A DNA stretch of 64,000 nucleotides from Pseudomonas lopnurensis. Lineage in GTDB: Bacteria > Pseudomonadota > Gammaproteobacteria > Pseudomonadales > Pseudomonadaceae. The stretch spans positions 1-64,000 of the forward strand of contig NZ_JADDIX010000022.1 of the NCBI RefSeq assembly GCF_015070855.1. The letters are read 5' to 3'. The stretch's first letter is position 1, and each line of letters opens with the position of its first letter. This document shows, one piece after another, positions 57,247 to 64,000 of the stretch. The translations under genes were made by a program, and so were the position numbers. The notes under the pieces were generated by a model. That model was not told the DNA's origin, did not search any database, and saw nothing but the letters and a program-made list of their open reading frames with translations.

Positions 57247-58032
57247 ATGAACAAGAAGCTGCTACCGCTGGCGGTGGCCGGCCTGTGCGGTGCCGCCGAG
57301 GCGGCCATGGTCAGCGAGCCCGTGGCCTACGAGATCGACGGCGAGGCCTTCGAGGGCTTGCTGGTGTACGACGATGCGGTCACCGCGCCGCGCCCGGGCC
57401 TGGTAATGGTGCCCAACTGGCTCGGCGTCACCGAGCGCTCCGCGGAGAAGGCCGCGCGCGCCGCCGGCGACAAGTACGTGGTGCTGGTGGCGGACATGTA
57501 CGGCAAGGCCGTGCGGCCCAGCAACGCGGACGAAGCCCGGGCCGCGGCTTCAGCGCTGCGCGCCGACCGTGCGCTGATGCGCAAGCGTGCCCAGGCCGCG
57601 GTGGACGTACTCAAGGCGCAAGGCGATGCGGTCGAGCTGGATTCGGCACGCCTGGGCGCCATCGGTTTCTGCTTCGGCGGCGGCGCGGTGCTCGAACTGG
57701 CCCGTTCCGGCGCCGATCTCGCGGCCTTCGTCTCCTTCCATGGCAATCTCGACACGCCCAACCCGGACGATGCGCGCAACATCGAGGCGCCGGTGCTGGT
57801 GCTGCATGGCGCCGACGACCCGTCGGTGAGCAAGGAGCAACTGGACGGCTTCGTCGCCGAGATGAAGGCGGCCGGGGTCGACTGGCAACTGGTCAGCTAT
57901 GGCGGTGCGGTGCATTCGTTCACCGATCCTTACGCCAACGTGCCGGGGCGCAACGAGTACCACCCGCGGGTGGCGCAACGGGCCTTCCAGGCGATGAACG
58001 ATCAGTTCGACGAAGTCTTCGCCGCCCAATGA
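57247..58032 (+). CDS. Dienelactone hydrolase-family protein (secreted)
   Basis: A 261-residue alpha/beta hydrolase with a signal peptide (about 1-19). The dienelactone-hydrolase triad is recognisable: nucleophile Cys in GFCFGGG, Asp in LHGADDPSV and His in GGAVHSFTDP. Substrate unknown; secreted members of the family often act on small lactones or esters. AAGGAG lies 10 bases before ATG 57247. Confidence 0.9.
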   Translation: MNKKLLPLAVAGLCGAAEAAMVSEPVAYEIDGEAFEGLLVYDDAVTAPRPGLVMVPNWLGVTERSAEKAARAAGDKYVVLVADMYGKAVRPSNADEARAAASALRADRALMRKRAQAAVDVLKAQGDAVELDSARLGAIGFCFGGGAVLELARSGADLAAFVSFHGNLDTPNPDDARNIEAPVLVLHGADDPSVSKEQLDGFVAEMKAAGVDWQLVSYGGAVHSFTDPYANVPGRNEYHPRVAQRAFQAMNDQFDEVFAAQ

Positions 58033-58163
58033 GCGCAGGGAACGGCCGCTTCGTAGGGTGGGCAACGGCGAAGCCTTGCCCACGCGTCCGTTGGCCGTAA
58101 TGCAGGGACGTGCGTCGTGCGCCGATCACCAGCAAGCCGGCCACTGTCCAATGGTCGCCGATC

Positions 58164-59870
58164 TCAGAGCATCGCATGCTGGCGCAGCAGTTCGACCACC
58201 CGCTCGGCCAGCGCGTCGGCGCTGTGCCGGTCGGCCGGCAGCCGTAGCTCCGGCGCCTGCGGGGGCTCGTAGGGGCTGCCGATGCCGGTGAAGTTGGGCA
58301 GCGTGCCCGCACGGGCCTTCTTGTACAGCCCCTTGGGATCGCGCGCTTCGCAGACGGCGAGCGGCGCGTCGACGAAGATTTCGAAGAACTCGCCCTCATC
58401 GAGCAGTTCGCGCGCCATGCTGCGTTCGCTGCGAAACGGCGAGATGAAGCTGACCAGGGTGATCAGCCCGGCCTCGACCATCAGCTTGCTCACCTCGCCG
58501 ACGCGGCGGATGTTCTCCACCCGGTCCTCGTCGGTGAAGCCCAGGTCGCGGTTCAGGCCGTGGCGCACGTTGTCGCCGTCCAGCAGCATGGTGCGCCTGC
58601 CGAGCGCCTGCAGGCGCTGCTCGACCAGGTCCGCCACGGTCGACTTGCCCGAACCCGAAAGGCCGGTGAACCACAGCACGCAGGGCTTCTGCGCGTTGGC
58701 GGCGGCGCGGCTGGCCTTGTCGACCTTCATCGCGTGGCGATGGATATTGGCGGCGCGGCGCAGGCCGAAGGCGACCATGCCGAAGGCCAGCGGGCGCTCG
58801 CTGACGCGGTCGAGCAGCAGGAAGCTGCCGCTGCCGGGTAGTTCGGCGCAGGGGTCGAAGGGCAGGGCCTTGTCCAGCGCCAGGTTGCAGAAGGCCAGGT
58901 CGTTGCGCGCCAGCCGCTTGGCGGCGGCATGCTCGAGCGAGTCGACCTGCAGCAGGTGCTTGAGCTCGCTGACCTGGGCGCCGACCGCCGCGCCAGCGAG
59001 CCGGAGAAGATACGCGCGCCCCGGATACAGCGGTTCCTCGGCCAGCCAGAGCAGGTGCGCGGCGAACTGATCGGCCACTTCCGGCCGCGCATCGGCGCAG
59101 GCCAGCAGGTCGCCCGGAGCGATCGGCAGGTCGTCTTCCAGCACCAGGCTCGCGGGGGCATCGGTGTCGACATGGGCGATGCGCGACACGCGCGCGCCTG
59201 GCAAGACCACCACCTCGTCGCCGGGCCGCGGCAGGCCGCTGAGCAGTTGGCCGGCGACCCGCGACGGCTGCTCGCCATCGCGCGGTTGCAGCGCCAGGCG
59301 CAACGGGCGGGGCGTCTGCCGGGGCTGGTGCATGGCCTGCAACTGGGCCAGCAGCGACGGGCCGCGATACCAGGGCATGTGGCTGGAACCGGCGCAAAGG
59401 TTGTCGCCATCCCGGGCGCTGAGCGGAATGGCGCTGACTTGGCCGATGCCGAGCCGCTCGGCGTAGTCGCGGTACTGGCGGCGGATGCGCGCGAACAGGT
59501 CTTCGCGCCAATTGACCTGATCCATCCGATTGACCGCCAGCAGCAGCCGGCGAATGCCCAGCAGCGAGGCGATGAGCGCGAGCCGGCGACCATCGGTTTC
59601 GAGGCCCATCCGGGCATCGACCACCAGCAGCGCCACCGGTTCGGGCCCGCTACCCGCCAGTTGCAGGGCCCAGCGTTCCGGACGTGGCGCATCGGCGATG
59701 ACGAAGCGCGACCGTGCGCCGCCGTGCGCCGCCGGAGCGGCGTGCAGCAAGCCTGCGACCAGCGTCGAGGTGCCGCTGCCGGGCGCGCCGGCGGCGATCA
59801 CCTGCAGCGGACCGGTTTGTTCGGGCGCGTATGGATGCTGTTCGAGGCGTGTGGAGGTGGAACGAACCAT
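58164..59870 (-). CDS. APS kinase fused to a degenerate CysN-like domain
   Basis: A 568-residue fusion. The C-terminal ~190 residues are a normal APS kinase (CysC): P-loop GLSGSGKST, DGDNVRHGLNRDLGF, the active Ser in FISPFR and KKARAGTLPNFTGIGSPYE. The N-terminal ~370 residues resemble CysN, but Walker A reads GAPGSGTST with no lysine, the DxPG switch is DAPR, and NKxD is NRMD; the segment between is shortened. No CysD-like gene is nearby. It should make PAPS from APS, with the N-terminal part probably not an active GTPase. It is the last gene of the sulfation operon and 2 bp after the sulfotransferase. Confidence 0.75.
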   Translation of the reverse strand: MVRSTSTRLEQHPYAPEQTGPLQVIAAGAPGSGTSTLVAGLLHAAPAAHGGARSRFVIADAPRPERWALQLAGSGPEPVALLVVDARMGLETDGRRLALIASLLGIRRLLLAVNRMDQVNWREDLFARIRRQYRDYAERLGIGQVSAIPLSARDGDNLCAGSSHMPWYRGPSLLAQLQAMHQPRQTPRPLRLALQPRDGEQPSRVAGQLLSGLPRPGDEVVVLPGARVSRIAHVDTDAPASLVLEDDLPIAPGDLLACADARPEVADQFAAHLLWLAEEPLYPGRAYLLRLAGAAVGAQVSELKHLLQVDSLEHAAAKRLARNDLAFCNLALDKALPFDPCAELPGSGSFLLLDRVSERPLAFGMVAFGLRRAANIHRHAMKVDKASRAAANAQKPCVLWFTGLSGSGKSTVADLVEQRLQALGRRTMLLDGDNVRHGLNRDLGFTDEDRVENIRRVGEVSKLMVEAGLITLVSFISPFRSERSMARELLDEGEFFEIFVDAPLAVCEARDPKGLYKKARAGTLPNFTGIGSPYEPPQAPELRLPADRHSADALAERVVELLRQHAML

Positions 59871-59872
59871 CG

Positions 59873-61030
59873 TCAGGCCCTCGCAGGCTGGGTGTGCATG
59901 TGGGGCGAATAGCCGAAACGCGCCGCCACCGGACGGGTGATCGTCTCGATCATGGCCAGCTCGTCGTCGCTGAACCTGGGCCGGTAGTAGGTCGGCGCAT
60001 GCAGGCCGGCCGCTGCCTGCTCCAGCGCCGCTGGCTCCAGGCTCAGTTGGCTGTGGGCGAACACCTGCTGCAGCACTTCATGCGGCCGGGCGCAAAGGTC
60101 TTCGTAACGCACCACCAGGCACGCCTCGCGCAGCAGCGGGTCGGCCTCCAGGGTGTCCGCCACGTGCCGATAGATATGCGCCCAGTAGTGCGCCCAGCCT
60201 TCCACCTCGTGGCCGGCGCGCCACAGTGCGCTGATCCGCGTGGTACTGGCAGCGTCGCCGACATTGATCGGCCGGCGGTCCAGGCCGAACTCGTAATGGC
60301 CGACCCGGCGCATGTGTTCCAGCGCGCGCGGCTCGGCGCTTTCGCCGGCGACGAAGAGTTGTTGCTGCTTGATCAGCGAGGCGATGTGCCAGACCGGATC
60401 GCGGATCGCCAGGATGAAGCGCGCATCCGGATACAGACGCTGCAGGTAGCCCAGGCGCACCAGGTTGTAGTTGCCCTTGGCCACGTAGCGCTGGCGCTTG
60501 CGCACCGCGAGCAGCTTGCGCAGGTGCTCGTCGTAGAAGCGTTCGAATGCGGGGTGGCTGTCGCCGCGGCCGAACACCGAGCTGCGACTGGGGTCGTGGG
60601 TGCCTGGGAAGAAGGCCATCCACAGCACTTCTTCGAAGGCCTCGGGACTTTGCGAAGTCACCACGATGCCATCCTTGTGGGCGCGCTCCTGGCCACGTTC
60701 CTCGGCCTTGGGCACCAACGCCAGCCAGCGATTCCACCAGTAGGGCGTGAGCACCGGCGGGAAGTCCACGTAGCGGTGGCTGACCACGCTCGGGTGCGCG
60801 GCCAGTTGCTCCAGCAGGATGGTGGTGCCCGAGCGGGCCAGACCGGCGACATAGACCGGGCGATCCACCCGCAGCTCGCCGATGGCATCCTCCACCAGCC
60901 TGGTTTCGAGGTTGCCCAGCCTGATCCAGGTCTCCGGGCTGCGGTGCATCCAGCCACCCAGCAGGTGCATCCAGGTCGGTACGCTGAAGCCCGGATCGGC
61001 GGCGCCCGGCGCCTTGCTCGCGGCGCTCAT
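59873..61030 (-). CDS. PAPS-dependent sulfotransferase family protein
   Basis: A 385-residue protein with the 5'-phosphosulfate-binding loop VAGLARSGTTILLEQLA (about 57-73), a FPPVLTPYW block and IRDPVWHIASL, a 3'-phosphate-binding-like Arg-Asp. ATG 61030 overlaps the upstream stop by 4 bp. It likely transfers sulfonate from PAPS (made by the downstream CysC-domain protein) to an unknown acceptor. No signal peptide or membrane helix is evident, so a cytoplasmic site is expected. Confidence 0.8.
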   Translation of the reverse strand: MSAASKAPGAADPGFSVPTWMHLLGGWMHRSPETWIRLGNLETRLVEDAIGELRVDRPVYVAGLARSGTTILLEQLAAHPSVVSHRYVDFPPVLTPYWWNRWLALVPKAEERGQERAHKDGIVVTSQSPEAFEEVLWMAFFPGTHDPSRSSVFGRGDSHPAFERFYDEHLRKLLAVRKRQRYVAKGNYNLVRLGYLQRLYPDARFILAIRDPVWHIASLIKQQQLFVAGESAEPRALEHMRRVGHYEFGLDRRPINVGDAASTTRISALWRAGHEVEGWAHYWAHIYRHVADTLEADPLLREACLVVRYEDLCARPHEVLQQVFAHSQLSLEPAALEQAAAGLHAPTYYRPRFSDDELAMIETITRPVAARFGYSPHMHTQPARA

Positions 61031-61746
61031 TCGATGCGCGCCCAGCGGTAGGTGAGCAGCGAGACCAGCATCATGCAGGGCAGCAGCAGGGCCAGCCAGG
61101 TGCGCATCCAGGGCGGGCCGAACGGCAGGTAGGAACGCTCGGGCAGGCTGATCTCGACGCGCTGCACCGGTTTGTCGTCGGGCAGGTAGCCCAGCGGATT
61201 GGCGATCAGCCAGTGCCACCAGCGGCGCTGTTCGATCACCGGCACCGGCACGGTGACGGCGATGTCCAGCGCATCGTCGTCCTCGGGCGAGCCGATGCGC
61301 ACGAACGGGATGCCGCCGTCGACGATCCATTCGGCGAAGGAGGTTTCCGGCACCACCCGCATGTAGGGCGCTTCGCTGTCGTTCGGATAGTCGTGGCTGT
61401 AGTTCTGCTCGAGCCAGGCCAGCAGGGCGATCAGCGGCAACATCGACACCAGCGTCGGCAGGATGACCAGCCCCAGGTGCCTGAAGGCCGCGCCGAACTG
61501 GCCGCGTATCAGCGGCCCGGCATCGCTCATCTCGCCGTCGAACTCGTTCAGCCGGCGACGGGCCTCGCGGGCCTCGCGCTTGGCCCGGCCGATGGCCGCC
61601 TGCGGCGACAGCAGGCGGTACAGCAGCAGCGTGCCGACGCCCGCGAACGCGGCCCAGAACACCAGCCGCAAGGTCGGTGGCAACAGCAGGGCCATGCCGT
61701 TGTCGAGGGCGGCGAACAAGGGTGCGGGCAGGTCCAGTAGTCCCAT
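61027..61746 (-). CDS. Membrane protein, EMC3/TMCO1-like (Oxa1-superfamily-like)
   Basis: A 239-residue membrane protein with three helices. The first is VFWAAFAGVGTLLLYRLLSP (about 29-48), followed by a basic amphipathic segment GRAKREAREARRRLNEFDG and a further helix HLGLVILPTLVSMLPLIALLAWLEQ, a layout like the EMC3/TMCO1 branch of the YidC/Oxa1 insertase superfamily. A periplasmic region with W and acidic residues and a last helix (about 215-235) follow. This is a fold resemblance, not proven function. It overlaps the sulfotransferase start by 4 bp. Confidence 0.55.
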   Translation of the reverse strand: MGLLDLPAPLFAALDNGMALLLPPTLRLVFWAAFAGVGTLLLYRLLSPQAAIGRAKREAREARRRLNEFDGEMSDAGPLIRGQFGAAFRHLGLVILPTLVSMLPLIALLAWLEQNYSHDYPNDSEAPYMRVVPETSFAEWIVDGGIPFVRIGSPEDDDALDIAVTVPVPVIEQRRWWHWLIANPLGYLPDDKPVQRVEISLPERSYLPFGPPWMRTWLALLLPCMMLVSLLTYRWARIE

Positions 61747-61845
61747 GGAAGCCTCGATGCGCGGCTCGACCGGGCGGGCCAGGGGCGGCTCGGTCGAGCG
61801 GGGTGGATGGCGTCAACCGGACCAGCCGGCAGCGGCCACAGGCTC

Positions 61846-62187
61846 TTACGGGCGAACCGAGTCGGCGTCCTTGGCGCGCTCGGCCGGCGCGGCCGTTTTG
61901 CCGACGGGCTCGGCAGGCGTCTGCCGGGCCTGGACCACCGGCGTGGCGTCGGAGAGACCTGAGCTGGCCGCGGCGCTTTGTTCGGCCTTGCGCTGGCGGC
62001 GCATGCGGCGGATCGGCCACATCACCACGTAGAACACCGCGACGCCCACCGCCGCGACCAGGCCCCAGAGCGCGGCCAGCAGCCCGAGCCCGGCGCCCGG
62101 CCCGACATAGGCGTGGGCGGCGAATGGCAGCGTGGCGCCGAAGGCGAGGAGAAGAAATCGGGCGTGTCGCTTGGAATCAGGGCGCAT
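61846..62187 (-). CDS. Small membrane protein of the sulfation operon (YVGPGAG motif)
   Basis: A 113-residue protein with a signal-like N-terminus, the short motif YVGPGAGLGLLAALWG, one further hydrophobic helix (about 38-58) and a polar, Ala/Ser-rich cytoplasmic tail after RRMRRQRK. It starts 5 bp after the upstream stop, ATG 62187 with AGGTG 6 bases before. Proteins with this motif recur next to polymer and membrane-modification genes; function unknown. A 99-bp gap separates it from the next gene. Confidence 0.7.
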   Translation of the reverse strand: MRPDSKRHARFLLLAFGATLPFAAHAYVGPGAGLGLLAALWGLVAAVGVAVFYVVMWPIRRMRRQRKAEQSAAASSGLSDATPVVQARQTPAEPVGKTAAPAERAKDADSVRP

Positions 62188-62192
62188 GACGT

Positions 62193-63527
62193 TCACCTTT
62201 CGTTGTCGATCAGGGTGCGGAACTCCGCGTCGAGTGCTCCATGAGAGATACGTTGTCCGGACGAGACGATGGGGATGTAGCGATCGTCTTCACCGCCGCG
62301 AACCGGGTTGATGAATTCCCAGGCAATCTCACCAGTGGGCGTTACTTCGAAGAGCCGGCCTCCATCGGATTCGGTGATGATCCGATTGCCGTTGGGCAAT
62401 GTTTCGGCTGAGCTGCGCACATAGCTTTCGAAGGGGTGCTCATCGGTTCCTTCGTAGCTCCAGACAACCTCATGGTTGCGAGGGTTCACTTCCAGGACCC
62501 GGGAAATGTTGTGCTCCCGATAGTTGGCGGCGTTGTCGAACAGGGTGAAGTTGCCGTTGGGCAGCACCCGCGCGTCGTGCTGGACCAGCCACGGGCCGCG
62601 TGTCGCCCAGGTCAGTGCGCCGGATTGCGGGTCCACCAGGGCGATGGTGCCGATGTTGCGAAACGAGATCAGCACCTGCCCGGATCGGCCCTGTGCCGGG
62701 GCGAAGGCGGCGCTGCGCGCCTCGTCCAGGTACTCCACGCTGTTGGCGTGCAGCGGGTCGGAGGTGGCGTAGCTCGGCGTCTGGTAGAGCGGTTCGGCGT
62801 AGCGCGAGTCGAGGAACGCCCGGGCCAGCGGCACCTTGCTCAGCTCGGTGCCGGTTTCGCCGTCGAGCACCACCAGGAAATCGTCCAGCCAGGGCCGCTC
62901 CAGGCCGTGCAGCCCGGGGATGTCCTCTTCGCTGAAACCGTGGGTGAGGGTGACGATGCGCCCGTCCGGGGTGACCACCAGATCGTGGTGGGCCGCGCCG
63001 TGATAGGCCCAGACCAGCTTCGAGTCGCGGTCGATGCGGATCAGCCCGTAGCCCCAGGGGGTGTCGTTGTCGGCGCTGATCACCACCAGCAGGTCGCCAT
63101 TGGGCAGCACCCGGACCTTGTCCCAGTAGATGCGATCCTGCGGACGGGGCGTGCGGCCTTCCGGGTTCTTGTCCCAGATGTCCCGGTAGGGCAGCTCCCA
63201 GCGATGCACGACCTTGCCGTCCAGGTCGATGAGATTGGCGTAGCTGCCGTCGCCGGAGGTGTAGAGGGTCAGCCCGGGATAGGCCAGTTCGGCGTTGTTC
63301 AGCGTGACCCCACGATCATCGCGGCGCGCCTCGCGCCACAGGTGCGTCTCGGTATGCAGATCGGTGGCCGTCAGTTGGTTGAGGGTCGCCTGCGCCGCCT
63401 TGTAGGCATCGTTGAAGTAGCTGTACGGAAAGGATTTGGAAAGCACCACGAAGGCGCCGCCGACGAAGGCGAGGAAGATGATTGCTGCGCAGAAAAGGGC
63501 AAAGCCGGCGCGATCCGCCTTGTCCAT
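62193..63527 (-). CDS. Arylsulfotransferase (ASST)-family protein, membrane-anchored
   Basis: A 444-residue protein with one N-terminal transmembrane helix (about 8-30) and a large periplasmic beta-propeller with repeated H/x-D-x-x-x-LPNG blades (VRVLPNGDLLVVI, HHDLVVTPDG, QHDARVLPNGNF, SSAETLPNGNRI), the pattern of the arylsulfate sulfotransferase family. The family transfers sulfate between phenolic donors and acceptors without PAPS, through a His. Several histidines are placed like the catalytic group, but the active residue cannot be assigned here. AGGAGG precedes its ATG. First gene of the five-gene operon. Confidence 0.8.
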   Translation of the reverse strand: MDKADRAGFALFCAAIIFLAFVGGAFVVLSKSFPYSYFNDAYKAAQATLNQLTATDLHTETHLWREARRDDRGVTLNNAELAYPGLTLYTSGDGSYANLIDLDGKVVHRWELPYRDIWDKNPEGRTPRPQDRIYWDKVRVLPNGDLLVVISADNDTPWGYGLIRIDRDSKLVWAYHGAAHHDLVVTPDGRIVTLTHGFSEEDIPGLHGLERPWLDDFLVVLDGETGTELSKVPLARAFLDSRYAEPLYQTPSYATSDPLHANSVEYLDEARSAAFAPAQGRSGQVLISFRNIGTIALVDPQSGALTWATRGPWLVQHDARVLPNGNFTLFDNAANYREHNISRVLEVNPRNHEVVWSYEGTDEHPFESYVRSSAETLPNGNRIITESDGGRLFEVTPTGEIAWEFINPVRGGEDDRYIPIVSSGQRISHGALDAEFRTLIDNER

Positions 63528-63691
63528 CCGACCTCCTGAATGCTGTTCGATTGGGCGCCCGGCCGGCCTCGGCCCGCCGTCTCCGTTACGCTGGAACGCA
63601 TGAGGTGGGACCGCCGTTCGGCCGGCGGCGTTCGCTGGCGGTCAGGGTGGCTGGCGCGAATCGGTAACAGGATGCTGCGGACGGTCGCCGT

Positions 63692-63712
63692 GGCTTGAGG
63701 CTTGAGGCTCAA
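63692..63712. repeat. Tandem heptamers GGCTTGA
   Basis: GGCTTGA-GGCTTGA-GGCTCAA, between the sulfation operon and the last partial gene. Same 7-bp motif as at 53849 and 13681. Confidence 0.65.
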
Positions 63713-63757
63713 AAGCATGGCCCGGGGGCGGACCTCCACCAAAGCGGCAAGGAGCCC

Positions 63758-64000
63758 CTAACCCTGCGATCTACCTCGAATGGTCTTCCGCAGATCGTCC
63801 GGCGTGATATGGCCGACCACGCTGGCGGCGCTGCCGGGTTGCGGCAGGTCGAGGATGTTGCCCTTGATCTTGCCGACCACGTGCATCTCGCAAGGCTTGC
63901 AATCGAACTTCAGGGTCAGCACCTCGTCGCCATGCACCAGTTGCATCGGCGCGACCTTGGTGCGCACGCCGGTGACGCCCTTGGCCTGTTTCGGGCACAG
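63758..64000 (-). CDS. Partial small hypothetical protein (5' end outside window)
   Basis: The C-terminal 80 residues of a protein read in from beyond the right edge: ...LCPKQAKGVTGVRTKVAPM, then LKFDCKPCEMHVVGKIKGN and a C-terminal PDDLRKTIRGRSQG. Three cysteines (CPK, CKPC) suggest metal or disulfide. Start and true length are not visible. An in-frame GTG at 63967 is inside the protein rather than a start. No family is recognised. Confidence 0.6.
   Translation of the reverse strand: MCPKQAKGVTGVRTKVAPMQLVHGDEVLTLKFDCKPCEMHVVGKIKGNILDLPQPGSAASVVGHITPDDLRKTIRGRSQG

Noticed and set aside
61031..62020. Extension of the sulfotransferase frame to 62020 (715 codons)
   Set aside because: The upstream part is the other frame of the EMC3-like and small genes; ATGA overlap marks the true start at 61030.

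Overview
The window is a 64 kb chromosomal segment of a high-GC gammaproteobacterium, almost certainly a member of Pseudomonas sensu lato. The support is bfrB/bfd, mexL-mexJ-mexK, lptF, a CbrA-like symporter/kinase hybrid, ppc-adk-tsaB in the order known from P. aeruginosa, and many GTAGG-type intergenic palindromes. Coding is dense on both strands, most gaps hold REP-like repeats, and no rRNA, CRISPR array, prophage or full insertion sequence was found.

Layout. 1-9.2 kb: tandem repeats, a phospholipase-D-like lipoprotein, the ydbH-ynbE-ydbL outer-membrane lipid-homeostasis operon, a Sel1-repeat protein, rmuC, a REP cluster and an MgtC/DUF4010 membrane protein. 9.3-18.2 kb: an MxtR-like sensor kinase diverging from a GNAT acetyltransferase, azlCD, an LplT-like MFS carrier, rdgC and a tRNA-Val/tRNA-Asp operon. 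18.5-26 kb: a methyltransferase/DUF2478 pair behind a ModE-type box, an FKBP lipoprotein, bfrB, Fur-controlled bfd, a diguanylate cyclase, yaeQ and recJ. 26.1-27.9 kb: a low-GC two-gene island (glycine-zipper protein plus small membrane protein) that looks like a toxin/immunity pair. 28-49.6 kb: old-yellow-enzyme oxidoreductase, DUF533 protein, prfB (programmed frameshift), lysS, a MATCAP-like protease, lptF and its partner, ppc, adk, tsaB (with a MITE-like element at its 3' end), DUF72, extensin-like, rsmJ and mexL/mexJK. From prfB to mexK this follows, from memory, the PA3701-to-PA3676 order of P. aeruginosa. 49.6-58 kb: TetR regulator with a degenerate metallo-beta-lactamase-fold protein, STAS protein, ppiC, a PilJ-domain chemoreceptor, glpK, DUF1275, and a dienelactone-hydrolase-like protein.

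58.1-63.5 kb is the most unusual region: a compact five-gene minus-strand operon encoding an arylsulfotransferase-fold membrane-anchored protein, a small membrane protein, an EMC3/TMCO1-like membrane protein, a PAPS-type sulfotransferase, and an APS kinase fused to a shrunken CysN-like domain whose GTPase motifs are lost. Together they look like a dedicated sulfate-activation and sulfate-transfer pathway with no known product. The window ends inside a small cysteine-containing hypothetical gene.

Gene identities rest on reading the translated sequences and recalled family knowledge; no database search was run.
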